Origin: Paenibacillus alkaliterrae
GTDB taxonomy: Bacteria; Bacillota; Bacilli; Paenibacillales; Paenibacillaceae
Assembly: GCF_021532375.1 (NCBI RefSeq)
Contig: NZ_JAKGAP010000067.1
Coordinates: forward strand, 1 to 35,719
Length of the DNA: 35,719 nucleotides
Reading direction: 5' to 3'
Translations under genes and position numbers: made by a program
Notes under the pieces: generated by a model
Database searches by the model: none
Told to the model about the DNA's origin: nothing
The model's input: the letters and a program-made list of their open reading frames with translations, nothing else
Shown here: positions 14,067 to 23,029 of the stretch, one piece after another
Numbering within the stretch: position 1 is the first letter of the stretch
How the letters are laid out: the number at the start of each line of letters is the position of its first letter

Positions 14067-16322
14067 TCATCCTACATGCAGGGGCATATGCAGCTTTGGA
14101 ATCGGAACCTTCGCCCAATCGATGTCGGATGCAAAATAAAAGCTGGGGTAGCACGGCTGATTGTATACGACATTTTGCCAGGCTACGCCGGTTCTGTATT
14201 GAACGTCGTGCATCAGCGTATACAATTTGCGGTCGGTTACCTCCGTGCTTAAGTAGATCCGAATCGCCGAGCTGTCTGCCGTTCGTACCAGCAGTTCTTC
14301 TCTCCAGTCCCCGAATATATCTGCAACAAGGCATGGATTCCCTTTCGTTCCATTATTAGAGCTTGTCCCTTCTGCTGTAAGCAGCCGGCCTCTCTTCCAA
14401 TCGTCAATAACGACAGGCTGATCGAAAGTGCCACTGACGATTTGGGTCGTCATGTCAGCCGACCATTTGATGCTCATGTTGGTACCGGGAGCTTTTCTAT
14501 CCACTTGCTGTCCCTTTGCCGTCATCAAACCGAACGTATCTTGGCTTAAAATGTCTTCGCTCGACCAGGTTTGCAAGCCGCGGTACACAGGGTCGACCTG
14601 GCCGATCATGCCGCGTCCCACATCATCAGCGGCGAAACCGCCATACAGCACTTCGCCGGTTGCGGCATCTCGAAGCGTATAGCCGTATGGCCCCCATACG
14701 CCGCTCTCGTGAACCATGAAAATTTCCAATCCCGGCCGGTCCGGGTCGATGTTCGCTACATGAAGAGCATCGCCGTGACCGAGCTTGGCAATCGTGCCCG
14801 GCGCTGCACTTTCAGACGGGAGAATAGCTCTCGAGCTATACAAAATCGTTCCATCATGGTCGATTGTAGCCGCCCCGTAAATAATCTCATGACAGCCATC
14901 GCCGTCTACGTCCGCTATGCTCAAGGAGTGTGCGCCCTGCCCCGCAAGGCTGCCGAATTGCTCATTTCGTCCATCCTCCAAATGAAGCGAATCGTTGAAC
15001 GGATTATTCATGGTGACCCAACCGCTGTCGACAAACCACATCTCCTTCAGATGTTTCCCGTCCCAGAAGTAAGAGACGACCGCGGCTCTAGTGTAGTAGC
15101 CTCGTGCAATTATGGCGTACGGCCTCTTGCCGTCCAAATACGCCACGCCGGCGAGGAAACGATCCACCCGGTTGCCCGGTTCAATGCGGTTCCACGAATA
15201 ATCGCCCCACATGAGACCGTCATCATGGCGGCATGGTTTATAGCGGATTGTCTCGAGCTCTTCTCCCGTCTGGCCATGAAATACGGTCAAGTATTCCGGG
15301 CCCTTCAGGATGAAGCCCTCGAAGGAGCGCAGATCGTTACGTCCGTTCCTGCTCGGCGCGTAAACGTCGATGAAGTAATCGGCGAGCCGTTCCGCATCTT
15401 CCCGAGACAACGGATAACGGAATGAGCCGTCGATCCCGAAAATCTGCTCCAAAGCCGCAGGCCAACGTCCGGCCGTTACTTCCTCATGCTTGTGCCATCC
15501 CATAAACATCTGCACGACATGCTCATAGTAATCCGCACTGCTCATCCGGTAATCGTCATTATGACTGTATCCGGCCGACGCATCTTCCTGAAGCATGGTA
15601 ATATAAGTTTCGGAGGCGGGGGTTCCGTCTCGATCGTAGTGAATAACTTTCGTTCCGGGTGCCGTCTTGAATATCAGTTCCGCCTTGCCGTCTCCGTCGA
15701 AATCGTACGCCAAGAACTGCGTATAGTGAGCTCCTGCCCGAATGTTGACACCGAGGTCAATTCGGTAAAGCAGGGTTCCGTCAAGCTTATAGCAGTCGAT
15801 ATAAACGGGACCGGTATATCCGGAATGCGACACATCCTTGGAGTTGGAAGGATCCCATTTGACAAAGTACTCATACTGGCCGTCCCCATCCACATCAGCG
15901 ACGCTCATATCATTAGCGGAGTAGGTATAGGTCTCTCCGGCAGGCGTGACGCCGCTCGCGGGCTTCCGCAGCGGAATTTCATAATACGGGTTCTCCCAAG
16001 GGGTTACCTCCGCGCATCGGTCGACTTCTATTCCATCGATGACAGCGCAAACAAAATAGGTGGATGTACGAGTCCCGCTGCGATCCAAATAATTACTGCT
16101 GTCAAATATGGCGGCGATACGGACCCCGTCGCGATATAGGTTGAAATCGGCGCCGCTCAGCCCGTTGTCCGCATAACCGTTCACTTCGTTCCCGAGCAAT
16201 CTCCAGCTTAGAAACACTCCTTCGGAAGTAACGGCGCCTACCAATCCTCGATCCAGATATTCAAGCTGCACCATAGCTCCATCCGTCGCTTGAAGCTTAT
16301 GCTTTTCTTCTATCGGTTTCAA
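14067..16322 (-). CDS. Rhamnogalacturonan lyase, polysaccharide lyase family 11 (YesW/YesX type)
   Basis: The 751-residue product matches PL11 along its length: LEYLDRGLVGAVTSEGVFLSWRLLG at the N-terminus, YSANDMSVADVDGDGQYEYFVKWDPSNSKD, IRAGAHYTQFLAYDFDGDGKAEL, NRVDRFLAGVAYLDG, LSIADVDGDGCHEII, GHGDALHVANIDPDRPGLE, and DIFGDWREELLVRT. The repeated DxDGDG loops bind the structural calcium of the eight-bladed propeller. PL11 cleaves the rhamnogalacturonan I backbone of pectin. A roughly 100-residue insert lies at about 270-370. There is no signal peptide, so it is probably cytoplasmic like YesX. I chose the TTG at 16322, preceded by GGGAGGGTGATC; the upstream ATGs at 16349 and 16373 lack ribosome sites. 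Confidence 0.93.
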   Translation of the reverse strand: MKPIEEKHKLQATDGAMVQLEYLDRGLVGAVTSEGVFLSWRLLGNEVNGYADNGLSGADFNLYRDGVRIAAIFDSSNYLDRSGTRTSTYFVCAVIDGIEVDRCAEVTPWENPYYEIPLRKPASGVTPAGETYTYSANDMSVADVDGDGQYEYFVKWDPSNSKDVSHSGYTGPVYIDCYKLDGTLLYRIDLGVNIRAGAHYTQFLAYDFDGDGKAELIFKTAPGTKVIHYDRDGTPASETYITMLQEDASAGYSHNDDYRMSSADYYEHVVQMFMGWHKHEEVTAGRWPAALEQIFGIDGSFRYPLSREDAERLADYFIDVYAPSRNGRNDLRSFEGFILKGPEYLTVFHGQTGEELETIRYKPCRHDDGLMWGDYSWNRIEPGNRVDRFLAGVAYLDGKRPYAIIARGYYTRAAVVSYFWDGKHLKEMWFVDSGWVTMNNPFNDSLHLEDGRNEQFGSLAGQGAHSLSIADVDGDGCHEIIYGAATIDHDGTILYSSRAILPSESAAPGTIAKLGHGDALHVANIDPDRPGLEIFMVHESGVWGPYGYTLRDAATGEVLYGGFAADDVGRGMIGQVDPVYRGLQTWSSEDILSQDTFGLMTAKGQQVDRKAPGTNMSIKWSADMTTQIVSGTFDQPVVIDDWKRGRLLTAEGTSSNNGTKGNPCLVADIFGDWREELLVRTADSSAIRIYLSTEVTDRKLYTLMHDVQYRTGVAWQNVVYNQPCYPSFYFASDIDWAKVPIPKLHMPLHVG

Positions 16323-16466
16323 TTGATCACCCTCCCCTTGCTTTAACATAAGGGAACAGCTTCTTAAGGGCAATCATACTTTCTTGTTTTCTCAGCGATT
16401 CGGGATAGTACTTTTTTGCCGCACTGCGACTTATTTGACATTCGCCACTTGACATACCGCCGTGAT

Positions 16467-16503
16467 AAAAAAAAGACAAACTTCCCGAAGGGAGAAGTTT
16501 GTC
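16467..16503 (-). terminator. Terminator of the nucleoside operon
   Basis: On the minus strand GACAAACTTC (16503-16494) pairs with GAAGTTTGTC (16484-16475), with an inner CCC/GGG and a one-base bulge, followed by eight T residues (16474-16467). It lies 27 bases after the last nucleoside hydrolase and separates the operon from the PL11 gene. Confidence 0.85.
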
Positions 16504-16529
16504 CAAACCGGACACATTGACATCCGCTT

Positions 16530-17459
16530 TTACACGACTAGGCTTAAAAAATGCTTTAAAAACCGGTCTGCATCCACTTCGATGCAGACATCCATATTCG
16601 GGCCCGAGCCCGGAATGCTTCTAAGATCGCCTACTGTTCGGCCGAGCGAATGCACCCCTTCTACATCAACCTGCACATGCATCGGAACGGTTTTCACAAA
16701 TTCCGGGTTGATGGCTACGCCTACCGCCAAAGGATCGTGCAGCGCGCATCCGCCTATTCCGGGATAGAAATCTTCGTAGGCGCCAATGTAGAATTCCGTC
16801 ATATCGGCCAGCAAATGACCGATCCGGGTATTTTTATCACGCCAGCTTTGCAGCACCTCAAGCGGAAGCAACGTCTTCATTGTCACGTCGAGACCGACAA
16901 GCGTAATCGGAATGCCGGAGCGGAACACGTACTCGGCCGCTTCCGGATCGGCATAGATGTTTGCTTCGGCTGAAGGGGTAATATTCCCATGTACCGTTAC
17001 CGCTCCACCCATGATGACGACCTTATCGACAAGACTGACAATCTCCGGCGCCTTCATAATGGCAAGAGCCAGATTGGTGAGTGTTCCAACCGTAATGATC
17101 GTAACTTGCCCCGGCAGTATTCTCACTTGTTCAACGATAAAATTAGCGGCATGCTCGCTTAAAGCCTGACGCTGCGGTTCTGCGGAAAGCGTATTCCCGA
17201 TTCCGTCTTCACCATGAATATATGTCGTATTTCCTTTCGTCGGATCCCGAAACAGCGGCTTAGCCGCACCCGGAATAACCGGCACGTTGCTGTCTAAGTG
17301 TTCCAGCACGACGAGCGTATTGCGGGTCGCTTCCTCCACCGTTACGTTCCCGAAGCAGGTTGTCACACCGAGTACCTCAAGCTCGGGAGAATGAACCGCG
17401 TAGGCAATCGCCAGCGAATCGTCAATTCCCGTATCTACATCCAGAACAATCTTCTTCAA
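16530..17459 (-). CDS. Nucleoside hydrolase (IUNH family), copy 2
   Basis: The 309-residue product is an inosine/uridine-preferring nucleoside hydrolase, which splits nucleosides into base and ribose. Seen are KKIVLDVDTGIDDSLA (calcium-binding Asp cluster), HGEDGIGN, VIMGGAV, SAEANIYADPEAAEYVF (substrate loop) and ALHDPLAV (last calcium Asp). I chose the TTG at 17459 because AGGAGGA lies six bases upstream and the protein then starts exactly at the family N-terminus; the open frame extends 29 codons further into the EamA gene end. It is the last gene of the operon, 28 bases after the EamA stop. Confidence 0.93.
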   Translation of the reverse strand: MKKIVLDVDTGIDDSLAIAYAVHSPELEVLGVTTCFGNVTVEEATRNTLVVLEHLDSNVPVIPGAAKPLFRDPTKGNTTYIHGEDGIGNTLSAEPQRQALSEHAANFIVEQVRILPGQVTIITVGTLTNLALAIMKAPEIVSLVDKVVIMGGAVTVHGNITPSAEANIYADPEAAEYVFRSGIPITLVGLDVTMKTLLPLEVLQSWRDKNTRIGHLLADMTEFYIGAYEDFYPGIGGCALHDPLAVGVAINPEFVKTVPMHVQVDVEGVHSLGRTVGDLRSIPGSGPNMDVCIEVDADRFLKHFLSLVV

Positions 17460-17487
17460 TTCGTTTCCTCCTCTGATTACGTCAAGC

Positions 17488-18429
17488 TTATAATGAAATG
17501 CGCCGGCCTTTAGCAGGTCCTCCGGCAAGCGGAATGTTTCGTGCACGCTTTTGCCGAATGAGCAGTTCCGGCAGCGCTACACCAATTAATATGACAACAA
17601 CACCTATCCATTGGAGCAAGGTTACGCGCTCATGCAGAACGATACCCGACATGATCACCGCTACCGGCAGCTCCGCCGCACTTAGGATGGAGGCAAGTCC
17701 TCCCCCTGATTTAGGCACTCCTATCGCAAAACAAATCGGAGGGATGACGGCTCCGAACAAAGCAAGCAAAAATCCCCATAACAACAATCCTTCACCCAAA
17801 GCACCGTTAGAGAAAAATTTCGGAGGATATATTAACGTGATCATGACGGCTGAAATAAAAATAATGATCGTGCTTCTTGTAAGAGGAGCTACTTGAAGAG
17901 CGGCTTTTCCGCTTAACGTAATAAATAACGCGTAAGAAAACGCGGATAACAGCCCAAGAATGACACCTGCCAGCGTAAATTGCTTCCATCCCCCGTCAAT
18001 CAGCCCGCCGGCCATGACCGTTCCGGCCAGCACCAGCACCAAGGCGACCATCTTCTCTTTCCCCGGGCGTTTGCGCTCTACGACCGCTTCGATCAGCACC
18101 CCCATCCATGTGAATTGAAATAACAAGACGATCGCGATGGATGCGGGAATGTATTGCAAGGCGCTGTAATATAAAATGCTTGTCGCTCCCACCGTAATAC
18201 CGGTAGGAAGAAGCGCGATCAACGCCCTAACCGAAACACCCTTCATCACCGGAACATTTTTTATCCGGCCGACAACCAGCAGCAGCAGCGACATCATGGC
18301 GATTCCGAATATCAGCTGGCTGCCTACTACATCATTCGTCGAAAATCCCGAACGATAAGCTAATTTCACAAAAGTTGACAGAAGCCCATAACTGATTGCC
18401 CCGAGCAATATAATAACAATCGAACGCAT
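17488..18429 (-). CDS. EamA/DMT-family transporter
   Basis: The 313-residue product has ten predicted membrane segments arranged as two EamA repeats (about 5-140 and 150-295; the second ends in AELPVAVIMSGIVLHERVTLLQWIGVVVILIGVAL). EamA proteins export or exchange metabolites, including purine bases and ribonucleosides in some cases. Its position between two nucleoside hydrolase genes suggests it moves a base or pentose product; this is inference. The ATG follows AGGAGAT six bases upstream. Confidence 0.9.
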   Translation of the reverse strand: MRSIVIILLGAISYGLLSTFVKLAYRSGFSTNDVVGSQLIFGIAMMSLLLLVVGRIKNVPVMKGVSVRALIALLPTGITVGATSILYYSALQYIPASIAIVLLFQFTWMGVLIEAVVERKRPGKEKMVALVLVLAGTVMAGGLIDGGWKQFTLAGVILGLLSAFSYALFITLSGKAALQVAPLTRSTIIIFISAVMITLIYPPKFFSNGALGEGLLLWGFLLALFGAVIPPICFAIGVPKSGGGLASILSAAELPVAVIMSGIVLHERVTLLQWIGVVVILIGVALPELLIRQKRARNIPLAGGPAKGRRISL

Positions 18430-18444
18430 CTTTATCTCCTAACT

Positions 18445-19416
18445 TTATTTCTGCGTTTGCAAAGAAGGGTTCCCTGCAAGAACATCAATGAATTTATTTA
18501 TGAAGCGTTCCGAATCGACACGCACGCATACGGAAGCATTGGTTACTGCCCGGGCTCTTCTCAAATCGCCTAACGTAGCTCCCGCGCTTAATGCACCTTT
18601 GGTTTCGATCTTAATCAAATGATCTTCCGTTTCTACAAGCGACGGATCGACTGCAACCGCAACGGCCATCGGATCATGAAGCGGAGAGCCGTAGAATCCG
18701 TTATGCTCCTCATACGCCTTGAAATAATATTCCAGTATCTGTTCCACAAATGAAACCATTGGTTCATCGTCAGCCGATGCCTGCCGCTTCATTTGCTCCA
18801 CATGCTCTTCCCGCAAAATCGTTTTCATCGTTACGTCGAGTCCGACCATCGTAATCGGCATGCCCGACTCAAACACGCGATGGGCCGCTTCAGGATCTCC
18901 CCATATATTCGCTTCCGAAACCGGGGTTACATTCCCTGGCACCCGCAAAGCGCCGCCCATCAGCACGAGACGTTTGACTTTTTGAGCGATGGACGGATCT
19001 TTGGCAAGAGCGATCGCCAAATTAGTCAGTCTACCAACGAACACAAGCGTTAATTCCTGTTTATGCTCGTTCACTTTACGTACGATAAAATCGGCAGCGT
19101 GCTCTTCGATCGGCTTACGTTTTGGCGCAGGCAGTTTATAGCCGCCTATTCCATTGTCGCCGTGAATATGTTCAACCGGGCCGAGCCATTCGCGAAAAAG
19201 CGGGCGTCCCGCGCCAACGGCAACCGGAATATCGGCAGGCGCTCCCGCAAGCTCCAGAACCTGCAGCGTGTTCTGAGTCGCTTGCTCCACACTTACATTA
19301 CCGAAGACCGTGGTGATTCCTTCAAGCTGAATATCGCCCGATTTTACTGCAAACAGTAAAGCTAATGCGTCGTCGATACCTGTATCAACGTCCATAATCA
19401 TTCGGGATTTGGTCAT
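18445..19416 (-). CDS. Nucleoside hydrolase (IUNH family), copy 1
   Basis: The 323-residue product is a second IUNH enzyme, clearly paralogous to the one at 16530-17459. Motifs are RMIMDVDTGIDDALALL, IHGDNGIGG, LVLMGGALRVPGNVTPVSEANIWGDPEAA and SPLHDPMAV. Conserved calcium-binding aspartates are all present. I chose the ATG at 19416, five bases after AAGGTGG; an in-frame GTG at 19425 lies in that ribosome site. It sits 59 bases after the permease stop and 15 bases before the EamA ATG, within the operon. Two hydrolases may cover different nucleoside ranges. Confidence 0.94.
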   Translation of the reverse strand: MTKSRMIMDVDTGIDDALALLFAVKSGDIQLEGITTVFGNVSVEQATQNTLQVLELAGAPADIPVAVGAGRPLFREWLGPVEHIHGDNGIGGYKLPAPKRKPIEEHAADFIVRKVNEHKQELTLVFVGRLTNLAIALAKDPSIAQKVKRLVLMGGALRVPGNVTPVSEANIWGDPEAAHRVFESGMPITMVGLDVTMKTILREEHVEQMKRQASADDEPMVSFVEQILEYYFKAYEEHNGFYGSPLHDPMAVAVAVDPSLVETEDHLIKIETKGALSAGATLGDLRRARAVTNASVCVRVDSERFINKFIDVLAGNPSLQTQK

Positions 19417-19475
19417 CGCTTCCACCTTCTATGCGTAGTTTTTAAAAAAAGTATTTATAAGCCTGTACGAATTCT

Positions 19476-20414
19476 TTATCCTTGAGCTAGCACAATCCGC
19501 CTTCTTTTTTTGCGAACGGCGAAGAAGACTAGCGCAATAATCGTAACGACATATGGAATCATTTGAATGAACTGGCTCGGAATCGGACTTCCAGGCGTTG
19601 TCTGTACAAGAGTCGTTACAGCGCTGGCCAATCCGAAAATGATCGCTCCGAAGAAGATGCCTGCCGGGTTCCGATTACCGAGCAGCACAACGGCTAGTGC
19701 CAAAAATCCTGTGCCGGCTGTCATATCTTTGACAAACATGCTCGTCATGCCCATCGATAAATAAGCCCCGGCCAATCCGGCAAATACGCCGCTCCAAGCG
19801 AGCGCGGAATACTGTATACGGTTTACCGGAATGCCTAACGATTTAGCCGCTTCAGGCGCTTCGCCCACCGAACGCAAATGCACACCGTAAGGCGTCCGGT
19901 ATATCAATAGCATACAGAAAATGACAGAAATCAAGGCTATCCATACCATCAAGCTATGTCCGCTTAGCAGCTTGCCCAAAACCGGTATATGCTGAATAAA
20001 TGGAATGTTGATGGCAGGAATGTTATTCAAACCGCTCGGAGAATAGTTGCCTGAGACTCCGTAAATTCTGCTCATCATAAAGATCGTAAAGCCTGATCCG
20101 AAAATGTTTACAGCAAAACCTGCTATGATAATATCTACTTTCAGCTTTATCGAGAAAAAACCCATCCCGTAACAAATCATGACGGAGGCTGCCACACCGG
20201 CAAGCGTTCCAAGCACCCAGCTTCCCGTAGCGGAACCGACCGCGATAGAGGTGAAAGCCGAAATCAGCATCAAGCCTTCCAAACCGATATTGATAACGCC
20301 AGCGATTTCGGAAATAAGCCCTCCTAAAGCGGATAATAGAATCGGCGTCATAAAACGCAGCATCACGACGACAAGGGTTAAATCCATGATCTGTGACCAA
20401 AGCGATTGCCACAT
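19476..20414 (-). CDS. nupQ: Nucleoside ABC transporter permease (NupQ-like)
   Basis: The 312-residue integral membrane protein belongs to the BPD_transp_2 permeases that pair with BMP-type binding proteins. The hallmark LLSALGGLISEIAGVINIGLEGLMLI is at the start and AGTGFLALAVVLLGNRNPAGIFFGAIIFG near the end. It has about eight to ten membrane segments. One base separates its ATG from the stop of the other permease gene. It would form the membrane channel as a heterodimer with NupP. Confidence 0.92.
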   Translation of the reverse strand: MWQSLWSQIMDLTLVVVMLRFMTPILLSALGGLISEIAGVINIGLEGLMLISAFTSIAVGSATGSWVLGTLAGVAASVMICYGMGFFSIKLKVDIIIAGFAVNIFGSGFTIFMMSRIYGVSGNYSPSGLNNIPAINIPFIQHIPVLGKLLSGHSLMVWIALISVIFCMLLIYRTPYGVHLRSVGEAPEAAKSLGIPVNRIQYSALAWSGVFAGLAGAYLSMGMTSMFVKDMTAGTGFLALAVVLLGNRNPAGIFFGAIIFGLASAVTTLVQTTPGSPIPSQFIQMIPYVVTIIALVFFAVRKKRRRIVLAQG

Positions 20415-20415
20415 T

Positions 20416-21468
20416 TTACTTCACCGCCTTTTGTCCGTATTTTTGCTTCAGGTAGACGAAAATGGCTTGGGAAGACACGAGCAGCACCAGCATAACCTGC
20501 ATGATAACCGCCACCTCGCGGGGCATGTCGCTGCCGACCTGCATCGTTTGCGCCCCAACCTGAATATACGCGTAAAACAAGGCTGCAATCAGAACACCGA
20601 TAGGATGGTTCCGCGCGAGCAAGGCAATAATGATGCCGTCAAAGCCGAGTCCGGCGGAAAAGTTATCCTTATAAGTGCCATGGACGCCTAGTATTTCAAC
20701 AATGCCGGCCAGTCCCGCGAATGCGCCGCTGATCATAATGCTCGTTAAGACCACTCTGTTCGTGGCGATACCCCCGTAATGGGCAAAACGGCTGCTTTTC
20801 CCGACAAGACGAAGCTCATATCCGACATTCGTTTTGTACAGCATAAGATAAACAACAACGACCGCAAGCAAGGCGAGTACGATACCCGCGTGCGCAGGAA
20901 ATCCGGGAAACAGCTTGCCTAGCAGGATCTCGGGATTTACATACGGCATACGCGCAAAGCCGCCGCTGTTCGGATCCTTGAACATATTATTGACAAAATA
21001 GGAGGTCGTCAGGATCGCCACGAAATTCAACATAAGCGTCGTTACAATTTCATTGGCATTCGCATATGTTTTCAATAAACCGGCAATAGCTGCGAACAAA
21101 GCACCGCCTACCATTGCACAGATCAGAACGAGCGGAAGATGCAGCCATGGCGTAAGACCGTGAATATAGACACCGGCAAGGGCTCCCAAAAATCCGCCGG
21201 CATAAAGCTGCCCTTCCGCACCCATGCTGAATACACCCGATTGAAATACGACGGCAAGCGCCAAACCTGTAAAAATGAGCGGAACCGCTTTATTAAGCAC
21301 CGTCCCGATATTGAATAGATTGGAAACGGGGCCTAGCAGCAGTGACGCAAGGGCGTTAAGCGGTTCGTCGCTTGTAACCAATATGACCGCAAAACCGCAA
21401 AGGAGCGCAAGTATGACAGCTACAGCAATGCCGGCAAACTCCAAAATCGTTGCGTTTCCCGTTTTCAT
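20416..21468 (-). CDS. nupP: Nucleoside ABC transporter permease (NupP-like)
   Basis: The 350-residue membrane protein is the longer permease of the pair. Seen are LNKAVPLIFTGLALAVVFQSGVFSMGAEGQLYAGGF, ANEIVTTLMLNFVAILTTSYFVN and GLGFDGIIIALLARNHPIGVLIAALF, all typical of YufP/NupP. Its ATG overlaps the ATPase stop by four bases (ATGA), indicating translational coupling. It has about nine membrane segments. Confidence 0.93.
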   Translation of the reverse strand: MKTGNATILEFAGIAVAVILALLCGFAVILVTSDEPLNALASLLLGPVSNLFNIGTVLNKAVPLIFTGLALAVVFQSGVFSMGAEGQLYAGGFLGALAGVYIHGLTPWLHLPLVLICAMVGGALFAAIAGLLKTYANANEIVTTLMLNFVAILTTSYFVNNMFKDPNSGGFARMPYVNPEILLGKLFPGFPAHAGIVLALLAVVVVYLMLYKTNVGYELRLVGKSSRFAHYGGIATNRVVLTSIMISGAFAGLAGIVEILGVHGTYKDNFSAGLGFDGIIIALLARNHPIGVLIAALFYAYIQVGAQTMQVGSDMPREVAVIMQVMLVLLVSSQAIFVYLKQKYGQKAVK

Positions 21469-23018
21469 TGAGCCGCAACCTCCTCTTTTTGTTTCTTGAT
21501 GCCCAGTCCCAGCATGTAATAACCGATTTCTTCCTCTGTCAACTCGCTCGAATTTTCCAGTACCGCAACGATTTCGCCTTCATACACAACGGCAATTCGG
21601 TCGCTTAAAGCCATAACTTCCGATAATTCGGCTGAAACGAGCAGCACTGCCGCTCCTCCATCCCTTTTTTTGATAATCTCGCGATGGATGAATTCAATGG
21701 CTCCGATATCTACGCCCCGAGTTGGCTGCGAAGCGATCAGAAGCTTCGGATTTTTCGAAAGCTCGCGGGCGATCACCACCTTCTGCAAGTTGCCCCCGGA
21801 TAACGAGCCGGCCATCACATCTTCGTTTTGAGCACGTACATCGTAAACATCCATCATAATTTTCGTAAATTGCTTGATTTTCTTTTTGCTCTGGAAAGGG
21901 CCCCATTTGAATTCCGGATTCCGGTAATGGTCAAGAATTAAGTTTTCAGCAATGGTAGACGTTAAGCTGGACCCTGTCGTTTGCCGGTCTTCCGGGACGT
22001 GTCCAATTTTCATCGCGCGGATTTGGGCAATGCTTTTTCCAATCAATTCCTCGTTGAAATAGCGTATTTCACCGGATATTGCTTTCCGCAAGCCTGTGAT
22101 CGTTTCGACCAGCTCCGTTTGTCCGTTTCCTTCTACGCCGGCGATTCCCACAACCTCGCCAGCCCGAATGTCGAGCGTAATGCCGCATAGCGCCGGTGCG
22201 CCTTTGTCATCGGAGGCGCAAAGCTCCTTTATGGACAATACGATATCTTGGGGTACGGATGGCTGCTTGTCGACGCGGAATAATATTTCCCTGCCCACCA
22301 TGAGTCTCGATATTTCTTCAGGATTTGTATCCTTGGTCAACAAAGTGGCAATCGTTTTCCCAGCCTTAAGCACAGTAACCCGGTTTGATATTTCCATCAC
22401 TTCGCGTAGTTTATGGGTAATGAAAATAATGGTATAGCCTTGCTTGATCAGCGCCTTGATCGAGTCAAACAGCTCGTCCGTTTCTTGCGGAGTTAATACG
22501 GCCGTCGGCTCGTCCAAAATTAGCAGCCTTGCTCCCTTATAGAGCACTTTCAATATTTCCACGCGCTGTTTCTGACCGACCGGAATGGTTTCCACTTTCG
22601 CCTGCGGATCGACCTTAAGTCCATAAGTCTGAATCAGTTTTTCAATTTCCTGGCTTTCCTTATTGCGGTCTCTGAACAACGACAACGGGCCTTTTCTCGG
22701 CTCCTCGCCAAGAACGATATTTTCCGATACGGTAAGCGACGGAGCGAGCATAAAGTGCTGATGAACCATGCCCATCCCGTGCCTGATAGCATCCTTTGGC
22801 CCATGAAAAGTAACCGGAGCGCCCTTATATTCGATTGTCCCGCTTGTAGGCGCTTCCAATCCGAACATGATTTTCATGAGCGTCGATTTGCCCGCCCCAT
22901 TTTCACCGACTAATGCATGAATTTCGCCTTCGTGTATCGTGAGGTCAACCCCGCGATTGGCTGCTGTTCCATTCGGATATACTTTATGAATATCTTTCAT
23001 CTGAAGTAAGATTGACAT
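21465..23018 (-). CDS. nupO: Nucleoside ABC transporter ATP-binding protein with two ABC domains (NupO-like)
   Basis: The 517-residue protein contains two fused ATPase domains, as in RbsA/NupO. Domain 1 has ALVGENGAGKSTLMK (Walker A), IPVGQKQRVEILK (degenerate signature) and LLILDEPTAVLT (Walker B). Domain 2 has GVEGNGQTELV (altered Walker A), LSGGNLQKVVIARELS (signature) and LLIASQPTRGVD. The difference between the halves is usual for this subfamily. I chose the ATG at 23018 with GGAGGG four bases upstream; an in-frame ATG at 23030 overlaps the lipoprotein stop codon. It energises uptake through NupP/NupQ. Confidence 0.95.
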   Translation of the reverse strand: MSILLQMKDIHKVYPNGTAANRGVDLTIHEGEIHALVGENGAGKSTLMKIMFGLEAPTSGTIEYKGAPVTFHGPKDAIRHGMGMVHQHFMLAPSLTVSENIVLGEEPRKGPLSLFRDRNKESQEIEKLIQTYGLKVDPQAKVETIPVGQKQRVEILKVLYKGARLLILDEPTAVLTPQETDELFDSIKALIKQGYTIIFITHKLREVMEISNRVTVLKAGKTIATLLTKDTNPEEISRLMVGREILFRVDKQPSVPQDIVLSIKELCASDDKGAPALCGITLDIRAGEVVGIAGVEGNGQTELVETITGLRKAISGEIRYFNEELIGKSIAQIRAMKIGHVPEDRQTTGSSLTSTIAENLILDHYRNPEFKWGPFQSKKKIKQFTKIMMDVYDVRAQNEDVMAGSLSGGNLQKVVIARELSKNPKLLIASQPTRGVDIGAIEFIHREIIKKRDGGAAVLLVSAELSEVMALSDRIAVVYEGEIVAVLENSSELTEEEIGYYMLGLGIKKQKEEVAAQ

Positions 23019-23029
23019 GATGCCCTCCA

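Noticed and set aside
14571..16139. Long plus-strand open frames opposite the PL11 gene (14571-15425 and 15486-16139)
   Set aside because: They lie wholly antisense to a gene with clear PL11 motifs, have no ribosome sites and no recognisable domains.
16435..16454. Two TTGACA hexamers on the plus strand
   Set aside because: Neither has a -10 at the right spacing and no plus-strand gene follows; the region is a leader for PL11 on the other strand.
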